64,000 nucleotides of DNA, from NCBI GenBank assembly GCA_032433765.1, contig JAVIAB010000102.1, positions 7,627,507 to 7,691,506 on the forward strand. The letters run 5' to 3'. The stretch is from Megaustenia siamemsis (lineage: Eukaryota; Mollusca; Gastropoda; Stylommatophora; Ariophantidae). The notes beneath the pieces are model-generated. The model was not told the DNA's origin. It saw only the letters and a list, made by a program, of their open reading frames with translations, and did no database searches. A program made the translations under genes and the position numbers. Positions 42,968 to 53,439 of this stretch are shown here, piece by piece. The stretch's first letter is position 1. Each line of letters opens with the position of its first letter.

Positions 42968-43144
42968 GTGAGTTACGTGTTTGATCTTGTGAAATGTTTC
43001 ACCATAATCCTTCTTTGTCTTCTAAAGAAGACTTCAGCACCTATGGGTTTGTCTTGAGTACATTAATCTATCTTAATTCTTCATCATAGATTAATCAACG
43101 TTTGATAAATGATTTAGTTTTTTAAAAAATGAGACTATTATTAC

Positions 43145-43925
43145 AGCATTTGTTCAATTTTCTGGGCGCTCTCTGGCCGTGATGTTTGCCATTTGTTCCA
43201 TTTTCTGGATGTTCTGTGGACATGATGTTTGTCATTTGTTCCATTTTCTGGATGTTCTGTGGCCGTGATGTTTGTCATTTGTTCCATTTTCTAGATGTTC
43301 TGTGGCTGTGATGTTTGTCATTTGTTCCATTTTCTGGATGTTCTGTGGCTGTGATGTTTGTCATTTGTTCCATTTTCTGGATGTTCTGTGGACATGATGT
43401 TTGTCATTTGTTCCATTTTCTGGATGTTCTGTGGCTGTGATGTTTGTCATTTGTTCCATTTTCTGGATGTTCTGTGGCTGTGATGTTTGTCATTTGTTCC
43501 ATTTTCTGGATGTTCTGTGGCTGTGATGTTTGTCATTTGTTCCATTTTCTGGCCATGATGTTTGTCATTTGTTCCATTTTCTGGATGTTCTGTGGCTGTG
43601 ATGTTTGTCATTTGTTCCATTTTCTGGTCACTCTGTGGACATGATGTTTGTCATTTGTTCCATTTTCTGGGCACTCTGTGGCTGTGATGTTTGTCATTTG
43701 TTCCATTTTCTGGTCACTCTGTGGACATGATGTTTGTCATTTGTTCCATTTTCTGGGCACTCTGTGGTCATGATGTTTGTCATTTGTTCCATTTTCTGGT
43801 CACTCTGTGGACATGATGTTTGTCATTTGTTCCATTTTCTGGGCACTCTGTGGCTGTGATGTTTGTCATTTGTTCCATTTTCTGGGTGCTCTCTTGGCCG
43901 TGATGTTTGTCATTCATCATTGGAT
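43145..43925 (+). repeat. 43-bp minisatellite, direct arm of the inverted pair
   Basis: About 18 units of TGTTTGTCATTTGTTCCATT + TTCTGGATGTTCTGTGGCTGTGA type. The same unit in reverse complement forms 44650-45650. Confidence 0.95.
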
Positions 43926-44064
43926 ATCATTGGAGTCTTCATCGGATATGTCTTTTAACATGCCCCAAAAATCTCATTTGTCTTGTTTGAATAGTAATTA
44001 GTCCAGTTTAGCAAAAAGGGTGGATAATATATTTCAATAAATACCCTAAGCTTTGTTATAATGG
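43925..44064. other. Spacer with LINE-e-like fragment
   Basis: ATGTCTTTTAACATGCCCCA and TCTTGTTTGAAT are a short minus-strand LINE-e piece. Confidence 0.5.
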
Positions 44065-44395
44065 GTAAGGTAAAGGTAAAGTACGAGACCTGAACCGGCG
44101 TCTTAGCACGTGAGTTTCCACCCATATGTGCTCGGCCGCCTATCCAGAAATGTTCGGAAATTTCTGGATAGTGTCGCCTCAAGCATCGAAACTCAGATGC
44201 GAGGCAACATTCCTCACCTTCCCATGGTAATACCGTGGTACCCATTTCTGCCAACGGCTGGGTCGACCGTGGGGGTATTTTTTTTTTTCAACCACAAGTA
44301 CAATTCACACTGCTCCCAGCGGGAACCGAACACTGGTTGTCCAAGCGTCGGTAGTCCAGTCGGGTGGTTTTCCCAACTACGCTACCAAGGCCCCC
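44065..44395 (-). mobile_element. SINE-2
   Basis: Minus-strand copy from the GGTAAAGTACGAGACCTGAA tail to the head CCCAACTACGCTACCAAGGC. It lies in the loop between the two inverted arrays. Confidence 0.83.
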
Positions 44396-44649
44396 AAATT
44401 TAATGGGTCTTGTATATGAATATAAGTGCAATGTGTCAAATACTTGGGCACAATAAGAACAATATATTGGACACAATTACTGCCTCTAAAAGGCACATAT
44501 TCCCCAGTTTCCAGAGGTACTTTAATTATTTTTGTGGATGAGAATTTGATGCTTTTGGGTATATTTTTACAAATCTATTTTGCACAGGCAGCGGTCCAAT
44601 TTTTGGTCCTACTTTTTTTTAAATTTCAACTGTGAAAGGTTCTTTACCA

Positions 44650-45650
44650 AACAAATGACAAACATCACGGTCCCAGAGCAACCAGAAATTGGAACAAATG
44701 ACAAACATCATGTCCACAGAGCGACCAGAAAATGGAACAAATGGCAAACATCATGGCCACAGAACATCAAGAAAATGGAACAAATGACAAACATCACGGC
44801 CACAGAGCGCCCAGAAAATGGAACAAATGGTAAACATCATGTCCAAAGAGTGACCAGAAAATGGAACAAATGATAAACATTATGGCCACAGAACATCCAG
44901 AAAATGGAACAAATGACAAACATCACAGCCACAGAACATCCAGAAAATGGAACAAATGACAAACATCACAGTCACAGAACATCCAGAAAATGGAACAATT
45001 GACAAACATCACGGCCTCAGAACATCCAGAAAATGGAACAATTGACAAACATCACGGCTACAGAACATCCAGAAAATGGAACAAATGACAAACATCATGG
45101 CCTCAGAACATCCAGAAAATGGAACAAATGACAAACATCATGGCCTCAGAACATCCAGAAAATGGAACAAATGGTAAACATCATGTCCAAAGAGTGACCA
45201 GAAAATGGAACAAATGATAAACATTATGGCCACAGAACATCCAGAAAATGGAACAAATGACAAACATCACAGTCACAGAACATCCAGAAAATGGAACAAT
45301 TGACAAACATCACGGCCTCAGAACATCCAGAAAATGGAACAATTGACAAACATCACAGCTACAGAACATCCAGAAAATGGAACAAATGACAAACATCATG
45401 GCCTCAGAACATCCAGAAAATGGAACAAATGACAAACATCATGGCCTCAGAACATCCAGAAAATGGAACAAATGACAAACATCATGGCCACAGAACATCC
45501 AGAAAATGGAACAAATATCAAACATCACGGCCACAGAACATCTAGAAAATGGAACAAATGACAAACATCATGGCCTCAGAACATCCAGAAAATGGAACAA
45601 ATGACAAACATCATGGCCACAGTACATCTAGAAAATGGAACAAATGATGA
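44650..45650 (-). repeat. 43-bp minisatellite, inverted arm
   Basis: About 23 units of ACAGAACATCCAGAAAATGG + AACAAATGACAAACATCACGGCC, the reverse complement of the array at 43145. A block of about 360 bp is itself duplicated (44830-45190 resembles 45190-45550). Confidence 0.95.
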
Positions 45651-45945
45651 GACAGAGAGGATGTGGGTTCAAATCCGGGCTACACCGGTTGGAATTTTTA
45701 TTTATGATTTCTCTCTGCCGCAACCACCCCTGATCTCAGCAGCAAGGCCCGGCTTGAAACGTCAATTACTCATTGACAGAAAAAATATGAGTACCTCCGA
45801 AGTCTGAGTTATCTGCCTGTGCGGCGAGGGACCCCTGTGCACACGTCTGCCAGGGAAAAACAGATTAACACACAAAAATTCAGGTCCTAGTCTCTAGGGA
45901 CTTCGTCAGAGGTAAAAAGCTGGCAAACAAAAGAAAAAAATTCAT
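45640..45945 (+). mobile_element. SINE-d
   Basis: GTGGGTTCAAATCCGGGCTA (B box), then GATTTCTCTCTGCCGCAACC and GGACTTCGTCAGAGG as at 30385. The head is truncated by the array. Confidence 0.65.
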
Positions 45946-46066
45946 CTATAATATATAAGTGTTAGATAAATATTAGTACGTAGATTGATTTTCAAAACCA
46001 TCAAAAATTTGGCTCTGAGATCACTTCCGTTGCTGATAAAAAAAACTTCCGTACTGAAAGAGTTAA
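45930..46066 (-). mobile_element. TTAA MITE end (family of 8818-11216)
   Basis: Read in reverse from TTAACTCTTTC it matches the left end of the 8.8-kb element (CAACGGAAG, CAAATTTTTGATGGTTTT, AATCAATCTAC). Confirms that element as dispersed. Confidence 0.65.
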
Positions 46067-46139
46067 AAGGTAGCTACAAAATATATTGTCTTTTTTTAAT
46101 AGACCAATGGTGTGTGTCTTTTTTTCTTTCCTCTTGTTT

Positions 46140-46692
46140 CATCATCATCATCGAGTGCCTTCTCCGCAACGAAGGTTGGCTAGCATGGAGCGCCATTCTG
46201 TCTCTTGCTTTGATGGTGCAGGTTGTCATAGGCTGATTTGTCCATCTTTTGATGTTACTCGTCCATGTTAGTCTTGGTCTGCCTCTGCCTCTTTTACCTT
46301 GTATTTTCCCCTCCAGGATTACTTTTAGTAGGCTGTTGTGTCTTTTAACATGGCCCAAAAATTGCATTTGTCTTGTCTGAATTGTGCTTAGTAGTTCTCT
46401 TTTCATTTTTAGTTGTTTTAAGACTTCATCGTTTGTTTTCTTTTCCTTCCATCCAATTCTACCTATCCTTCTATATATCCACATTTCAAAGGCTTCAATT
46501 CTCTGTTCTGTTTTCTTGTCTAATGTCCATGTTTCTGCACCATATAGGAATATTGAGAAGATGTAACATTTTGCTATTCTTAGTTTTAGCCCTGGTGTTA
46601 TTTGTTTTGATGTTAGTATGTTCTTCATGACATTAAAATTACTTTTTGCCATTCCTATTCTTTTGTTTATTTCAGTTGTACATTTTCCATCA
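46140..46692 (-). mobile_element. LINE-e 3' part
   Basis: TSD CTCTTGTTT at 46131-46139 and 46693-46701. The minus-strand ORF remnant (ILTSKQITPGLKLRIAKCYI, FLYGAETWTLDKKTEQRIEA) is open for most of its length. Confidence 0.85.
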
Positions 46693-46767
46693 CTCTTGTT
46701 TAACAAGACAAAATAGTTGTAGAAATAGTTGCTGCTGTTGTAATAGAAACTGTTGTGGACATTACAG

Positions 46768-46851
46768 GTGAACGATGATGAGAGAATTATCTTGAACAAT
46801 ATCAAGTGGGCAGAGAAGGAAATCCAGAGGAGGATTCAAGAGAACAGAGTG
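46768..46851 (+). CDS. ARAP: ARAP exon 15 of window (RhoGAP-RA linker)
   Basis: An 84-nt exon, phase 0 both sides: acceptor GGACATTACAG, donor GTAGGT. It reads VNDDERIILNNIKWAEKEIQ then RRIQENRV, a charged helix after the RhoGAP, in the place where ARAPs have a short helical linker before the RA domain. Confidence 0.88.
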
Positions 46852-46899
46852 GTAGGTTGGGCATTGATTGGGGACTTGGCCTGTGGGGTGGTTACGGTT

Positions 46900-47495
46900 A
46901 TAGCTCTTAGGGACTTATTGCTGACTGTAGACTTATGGTTGAATGTAGACTAATGGCTGACTGTGGACTTATGGCTGACTGTGGACTTATGGCTGACTGT
47001 GGACTTATGGCTGACTGTGGACTTATCGCTGACTGTGGACTTATGGTTGACTGTGGACTTATGGATGACTGTGGACTTATGGCTGACTGTGGACTAATGG
47101 CTGATTGTGGACTAATGGCTGACTGTGGACTAATGGCTGACTATGGACTTTGGACTTTCGCTGACTGTGGACTTATGGCTGACTGTGGACTTATTGTTGA
47201 CTGTGGACTAATGGCTGACTGTGGACTTATGGTTAACTGTGGACTTGAGGACTGACTGAATACTAATGCCTGACTGTGGACTTGTGCCTGACTGTGGACT
47301 TGTGGTTAACTGTGGACTTAAGGACTGACTGTGGACTAATGTCTGACTGTGGACTTATGGCTGACTGTGGACTAGTGACTGACTGTGAACTAGTGTCTGA
47401 CCATGGACTAGTGGCTGACTGTTGACTTGTGGTTGACTATTGACTTATGGTTGACTGTTGACTTATGGTTGACTGTAGGCTTAGAGGCTTATAAT
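46900..47495. repeat. Minisatellite, 18-bp unit
   Basis: About 30 units of GACTGTGGACTTATGGCT. It begins about 50 bp after the exon 15 donor. The open frame MADCGL is an artefact. Confidence 0.94.
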
Positions 47496-47644
47496 TGACT
47501 GGTGGGTAGATAGGTTGATAGGTAGATTAAAAATGATCTCAAGAGAGACTATAACTCAAATTATTGCAATATTTGTGGCTAAAGTATGATTATTTTATGC
47601 CAGAAAGAGTCCAATTTTGAAATAGTTATTCTTGTAAAAGTTAT

Positions 47645-48140
47645 TGGGCTAAAATACTAATAGAATCAAAATTAATTATTCTAGAATGTTCACATTTTTA
47701 TAGCATCACAAATGTGAACTACTAAAATATAGAATCAAAATTAACTATTCTAGAATGTTCAAATTTTTGTATCATCACAAATGTGAACTACTAAAATATA
47801 GAATCAAAATTAACTATTCTAGAATGTTCACATTTTTGTAGCATCACAAAAGTGAACTACTAAAATATAGAATCAAAATTAACTATTCTAGAATGTTCAC
47901 ATTTTTGTATCATCACAAATGTGAACTACTAAAATATAGAATCAAAATTAACTATTCTAGAATGTTCACATTTTTGTATCATCACAAATGTGAACTACTA
48001 AAATATAGAATCAAAATTAACTATTCTAGAATGTTCACATTTTTGTAGCATCACAAATGTGAACTACTAAAATATAGAATCAAAATTAACTGTTCTAGAA
48101 TGTTCACAATTTTGTATCATCACAAATGTGAACTACGTCA
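47645..48140. repeat. Minisatellite, 69-bp unit with hairpin
   Basis: Seven units. Each contains GTTCACATTT ... AAATGTGAAC, a 10-bp inverted repeat with a loop of about 12 bp. The neighbouring TTCTAGAA is also palindromic. Confidence 0.94.
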
Positions 48141-48179
48141 ACAAAATATCAATTTAAAGATGTAGTGAAATGTACTTTC

Positions 48180-48725
48180 CATACGATATCCATCACAGCT
48201 GTTTGTAACTGATGCTTTAGTTGATCTACTCATGTGTATATTTCCAGGAAGATAAAATACACATATACTTCTATTATACATTCAAAGTAATTAGAAGAAT
48301 CTATCTTAAATTTTAAAAAGACCAATGAGAAAGTTCTCAAAGAGGCCAACACAAAAAGGGAGCTCTTAAAAAACATCAGAAAGAAGCAATCAACATTTTC
48401 TTGGGCACATCATGAGAAGAGGAAAGTTGGAATACTTGGTTACAATTGGCAAAATAAAAGGAAAGATAGATCACGGATGACAAAGAGAGAAAATAGTGGA
48501 TAGCTTGGTGTCATGGCATGGAAAACAGCCAACAACAGAACTGATATGATGCACTGTGGATAGAAGATTGTGAAAGGACATGATCGCCAACCGGTACGGC
48601 ACATGATGATGATCTTAAATTTACAAAATTGTGTGGTTAAAGATTGAGCATCACACCTCAGAAACTTTCAGATTTACAGATATGTTAACTTTTTGTTACA
48701 AACGTTAACTGATAGAATATCATTG
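48180..48725 (+). repeat. R3 copy 2 split by LINE-d
   Basis: R3 left part 48180-48310, LINE-d 3' end 48315-48615 (ends GGCACATGATGATGATC), R3 right part 48616-48725. Confidence 0.65.
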
Positions 48726-48804
48726 ACACAATAATATTTACTTTAATTCAACAGTGTTATATTTTGTGTTTGGTGTTACAAATTGAAATCACTCTGATAA
48801 AATA

Positions 48805-49700
48805 TCATCATGTGCCATACTGGTTGGCATAGGCAATCATATCCTTCCACAATCTTCTATTCTATCCACAGTGCATCGTATCAGTTCTGTTTTCAACTGT
48901 TTTCCATGCCATGACACAAATAAAAAAAAAATAAATAAAGAGCCCCGTCACGCCAAGTAGCGTGTAGGGAATATGGTGTTAGTGACCATAAATTTTATAG
49001 ACCTTCGGCACATGATTTTTGGTTTTGATTTTGGGTAATGTGGTCGGTATTATGCCCGTGCTGCTATACTTTCCCAGAAAAAATCTGACACCCATTTAAG
49101 GCTGAGTGAACCCGGAAGCTCTTGTCCTTTGTAGTCCAGTTCACTAACCACTGAGATATCATGGCTACCTCCATGACACCAAGCTATCTAGTATCTTCTC
49201 TCTTTGTCATCCGTGATCTCTCTTTCCCTGTATTTTACCAGTTTTAACCAAGTATTTCAACTTTCCTCTTCTCATGATGTTTCTGAAAAATGTTGATTGT
49301 TTCTTTCTGATGTTTCTTTGGAGCTACCTTTTTGTATTGGTCTCCCTGAGAATTTCCTTGCTGTTAATTTAGCTCTAATGTTTTGTAGGAGCCCTTTTTG
49401 TGTTGGCCTCTTTGAATTTCCTCATTGGTCTTTTTAGCTGTCCAGGGAACTTTCAACATTCTTCTGAGAAATCCCATCTCTGTGCCCTCTAATCGTCCTT
49501 TCATTTGTTTGTCTACTGTCCATAGGTCAGAATTGGCTCTATATAGCACCGATGAACTCTCTTTCTCACTTCTATTGACATAGACTTGTTGCATAAGACG
49601 TTTCTCATTTTCTGAAATGCTATTTTGGCCTGAGCTATTCTCCTTTTTATTTCTGTGGTGCATAAAATATCAGATTTTAAGAATAAATGAAATGAACAGA
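48805..49700 (-). mobile_element. LINE-d 3' part split by SINE-1
   Basis: Minus strand, starts with reversed ATCATCATGTGCC. It carries C-terminal RT remnants with stops (SDILCTTEIKRRIAQAKIAF on the minus strand). SINE-1 is inserted at 48918-49170. Confidence 0.8.
48918..49170 (-). mobile_element. SINE-1 nested in LINE-d
   Basis: TSD CCATGACAC at 48909-48917 and 49171-49179. A-rich stretch at the tail. Confidence 0.83.
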
Positions 49701-49707
49701 CTTCGAA

Positions 49708-50175
49708 TATCATCATCATCATCAAGTACCGGGCCTAGTGGCGTAGGTGATCATGTCTCTCCACAACTTTCGATCACTGCAGCTATTTATCATTTCTGAT
49801 GTTGACCTTCTGCCAAGCCATTCTCTTAAGCTGTCTGTTATTTTCTCTCTTTGCTTCCCTCTATCTCTTCGTCCCTCAATTTTTCCAGTCGTTACAATAT
49901 ATTCCAGTTGTTCTCTTCTCATTACAAGGCCAAAAAATGATGATTGTCTCTTCCTAACATTGGAAATTAGCTCTCTTTTTGCTTTGATCTCTCTCAGAAC
50001 TTCTTCATTACTCTTCTTAGCTGTCCATGGTATTCTCAACATTCTTCTGTAAAACCACATTTCTACAGACTCCAGTGATTTTCTTGTCTGTTGTCCTATT
50101 GTCCATGACTCCCATCCATATGTTAAGACTGGCTCTACGTAACATTTAAGGACTCTTTTTCTTGTTTTCGAATCT
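49708..50175 (-). mobile_element. LINE-c 3' part
   Basis: (GAT)n tail (ATCATCATCATCATCAAGTA), then the minus-strand ORF at 49722-50060, open over 112 codons (RIPWTAKKSNEEVLREIKAK; EGRRDRGKQREKITDS). Best preserved C-terminal copy of LINE-c. Confidence 0.85.
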
Positions 50176-50280
50176 TAATTCGAATATACTCATTCATAAA
50201 TACTGCACCATTTCCAAGATTAAAGCTAAAATACAACTTTTGAAAGAAAACTAACAGTTGTGTTGTTAATTTATTTACAG

Positions 50281-50473
50281 TCACTAGTAGATCCTTCAAC
50301 CACCGGAATGCTTATCCCAGTTCATCTGTTGTGCAGGGATGGACAATCTGTGAATATTCTAGTCACAGAGGAGAAATTAGCGAAAGAAGCCATGGAGTAC
50401 TTGAAAAGAAATAAAACTGTTCCAGAGCTGGGTATATATGTCCTCTATGAGCAATTGTTTAGAGGCGCACTGG
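50281..50473 (+). CDS. ARAP: ARAP exon 16 of window (Ras-associating domain)
   Basis: A 193-nt exon, the longest here: acceptor TTAATTTATTTACAG, donor GTAAGT. Phase 0 in, one base out. It reads SLVDPSTTGMLIPVHLLCRD, GQSVNILVTEEKLAKEAMEY, LKRNKTVPELGIYVLYEQLF then RGAL. A ubiquitin-like RA fold is suggested by the two beta strands, the helix TEEKLAKEAMEYL and the strand GIYVLYEQLF. In ARAPs this domain follows the RhoGAP and can bind Ras-family GTPases. The RGAL|ERPL junction to exon 17 resembles vertebrate ARAPs. Confidence 0.93.
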
Positions 50474-50844
50474 GTAAGTCCTGTTTGACTATGTTTTTTT
50501 TTTTTTTTATAATGTTATTGTTTATATATGACTTTGGCAAAGGCAAAATGACTGCTGAACATCTGCTACAATCATTCCCAACATATAATGCACAGAGAAG
50601 GCTCTTGTGGTTATTACGGGTACCATACTGAGACAAGCTGTTTGGTGATGTCACCAGTCTTGAGCTACCAACTGATCAATATTGATGTTGTGCTGTGTAC
50701 GCAAAAGTAGGAGCTGTATATTCTTTATGTTCTTCTGTAAACACCACCTTTTGGTGGCCTCCATAGATTTTGTTGTCCAATTGTCCAGAAACCAATGGAG
50801 AAAAGTTGTGTACTTTACAAAGAAATTGTTACAGCAGATGGGAA
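50474..50844. other. Intron, no recognised element
   Basis: Poly-T run at about 50491-50508. No clear repeat or ORF above noise. Confidence 0.4.
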
Positions 50845-51130
50845 TATTGTATATCATTGTAAAGACACACTATTTATTGAAAACTCTCACAGTTGTTTAT
50901 CATTGTAAAGACACACTATTTATTGAAAACTCTCACAGTTGTTTATTATTGTAAAGACACACTATTTATTGAAAACTCTCACAGTTGTTTATCATTGTAA
51001 AGACACACTATTTATTGAAAACTCTCACAGTTGTTTATCATTGTAAAGACACACTATTTATTGAAAACTCTCACAGTTGTTTATCATTGTAAAGACACAC
51101 TATTTATTCAAAACTCTCACAGTTGTTTAT
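50845..51130. repeat. Minisatellite, 46-bp unit
   Basis: Six near-identical units around TTGTTTATCATTGTAAAGAC. Directly followed by an R3 copy. Confidence 0.95.
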
Positions 51131-51510
51131 CAATGATACTTTAGTTCATTTGTGTCTTTCCAAGATGATAAAAACACACATACCTTCTTCTATTACACAT
51201 TCAATTTGCTTGTTTGCTTTCGCCCAATGACTAAAATATTCTAGAGTATTCTTCATCATCCAGCCTTAAAAAGACATTAAGTGGGCGTGTCTGCGTTGTG
51301 TTGCGGTTTGCATTATAACTATGATATTTGCACCTTTCGGCCCAACACATCCGACTTCAGCACAACACATTCAATTTAATTAAAAGAAGCTGTATCTTAA
51401 AATTTAAAAACTTTTGTGCTTAAAAATGAGTACTGCACCCCAGTAATTCTCAGATTTGCCAATCTATTATCTTTTTTTTTTTTAATGAGCATTAACTACT
51501 AAAATATCAT
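51130..51510. repeat. R3 copy 3 with internal insertion
   Basis: R3 parts at 51130-51220 and 51370-51510. The insert 51225-51375 (TTTGCACCTTTCGGCCCAAC) is shared with 38610-38640. Confidence 0.55.
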
Positions 51511-51519
51511 TTGTGCATA

Positions 51520-52035
51520 AATATACTGTCAACACTTACGTATGCGCGTGAAAGCTGGAAAACAACAAGAGATATAGAAACAAAGTTGTTCAAAAATAAA
51601 TGTCAAAGGAAAATATTTGGTATAGCGTGGAACGAATTCAAAACAAACGAGGAAATTAGAGAAATCGCCAATTAACCACTAATATCTTCAGTAATAAAGA
51701 AAAGACGATGGTCATATGTTGGATATGTGATGAGAAGAGACAATAACTGAATAGCAAAGCAAGCCCTCATGTGGGAAACAACAGGTAAGAGAAAAAGAGG
51801 AAGACCCAGAGAGACACTGAGAAGAAAATTGATGAGAGAGGCAAGAGCAGCAGGAATCGGCTCCCTCAATGAGATAGAGCTGCTTGCACAGAACAGAGAC
51901 AAATGGCGAGATTTGATAAACTATCTTTAAAAGAGTTGAAAACTGCTAGAACAAAAATTCAGATAAGAGAAGGAGTGTCTTGGTCTACGCCCTATGGGCC
52001 GGCTACAGCTCGAATGGTCAATAGATAGATAGATG
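51520..52035 (+). mobile_element. LINE-b 3' part
   Basis: Plus strand, degraded ORF (GKRKRGRPRETLRR region), ends GGCTACAGCTCGAATGGTCA + (GATA)n. Confidence 0.82.
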
Positions 52036-52129
52036 GAACGTGGCTAAGTCAAGGAATTCTGTGTAAATACGTGGTGAGTAGGAAACACGACCATTTCAAC
52101 CCAAATTGTTGTTCTCTCCATGCCGACTG

Positions 52130-53315
52130 AATTTCAATGTTCGGTCCAGGCTGAATGAAGTTCAATGTTCGGTCCAGGCTGAATGAAGTTCAATGTTCGG
52201 TCCAGGCTGAATGAAGTTCAATGTTCTGTCAATGCTGAATGAAGTTCAATGTTCTGTCAATGCTGAATGAAGTTCAATGTTCTGTCAATGCTGAATGAAG
52301 TTCAATGTTCTGTCAATGCTGAATGAAGTTCAATGTTCTGTCAATGCTGAATGAAGTTCAATGTTCTGTCAATGCTGAATGAAGTTCAATGTTATTGACA
52401 TGCTGAATAAGGCACAAGGCTGTGCTTTAACCAAGTTGTTATTAATCAATGTAATGCGAGAGAAGCGCAATGTTCTTTCTATGCTGAATGAAGTTCAATG
52501 TTCTGTCATTGCTGAATGAAGTTCAATGTTCTTTCTATGCTGAATGAAGTTCAATGTTCTGTCAATGCTGAATGAAGTTCAATGTTCTGTCATTGCTGAA
52601 TGAAGTTCAATGTTCTTTCTATGCTGAATGAAGTTCAATGTTCTGTCAATGCTGAATGAAGTTCAATGTTCTGTCAATCCTGAATGAAGTTCAATGTTCT
52701 TTCTATGCTGAATGAAGTTCAATGTTCTTTCTATGCTGAATGAAGTTCAATGTTCTTTCTATGCTGAATGAAGTTCAATGTTCTTTCTATGCTGAATGAA
52801 GTTCAATGTTCTTTCTATGCTGAATGAAGTTCAATGTTCTTTCTATGCTGAATGAAGTTCAATGTTCTTTCTATGCTGAATGAAGTTCAATGTTCTGTCA
52901 ATGCTGAATGAAGTTCCATGTTCGGTCCAGGCTGAATGAAGTTCAATGTTCTTTCTATGCTGAATGAAGTTCAATGTTCGGTCCAGGCTGAATGAAGTTC
53001 AATGTTCGGTCCAGGCTGAATGAAGTTCAATGTTCGGTCCAGGCTGAATGAAGTTCAATGTTCGGTCCAGGCTGAATGAAGTTCAATGTTCGGTCCAGGC
53101 TGAATGAAGTTCAATGTTCGGTCCAGGCTGAATGAAGTTCAATGTTCAGTCCAGGCTGAATGAAGTTCCATGTTCGGTCCAGGCTGAATGAAGTTCAATG
53201 TTCGGTCCAGGCTGAATGAAGTTCAATGTTCGGTCCAGGCTGAATGAAGTTCAATGTTCGGTCCAGGCTGAATGAAGTTCAATGTTCGGTCCAGGCTGAA
53301 TGAAGTTCCATGTTC
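52130..53315. repeat. Minisatellite, 28-bp unit with three variant classes
   Basis: About 42 units: constant GCTGAATGAAGTTCAATGTT followed by CTGTCAAT, CTTTCTAT or CGGTCCAG. Variants occur in blocks (left CTGTCAAT, middle CTTTCTAT, right CGGTCCAG), a record of local expansion. Confidence 0.95.
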
Positions 53316-53439
53316 TGTCATTTCTCTCTACCTAGCCTCTATCCTTACTCTCTCCCTTATTTCGTCATTTGACCTTCATTCTCTCATTTTCTCTCTTCCT
53401 CTGTTTTCTTCTTTTCTTCCTCTCACTCCCTGCTACATG

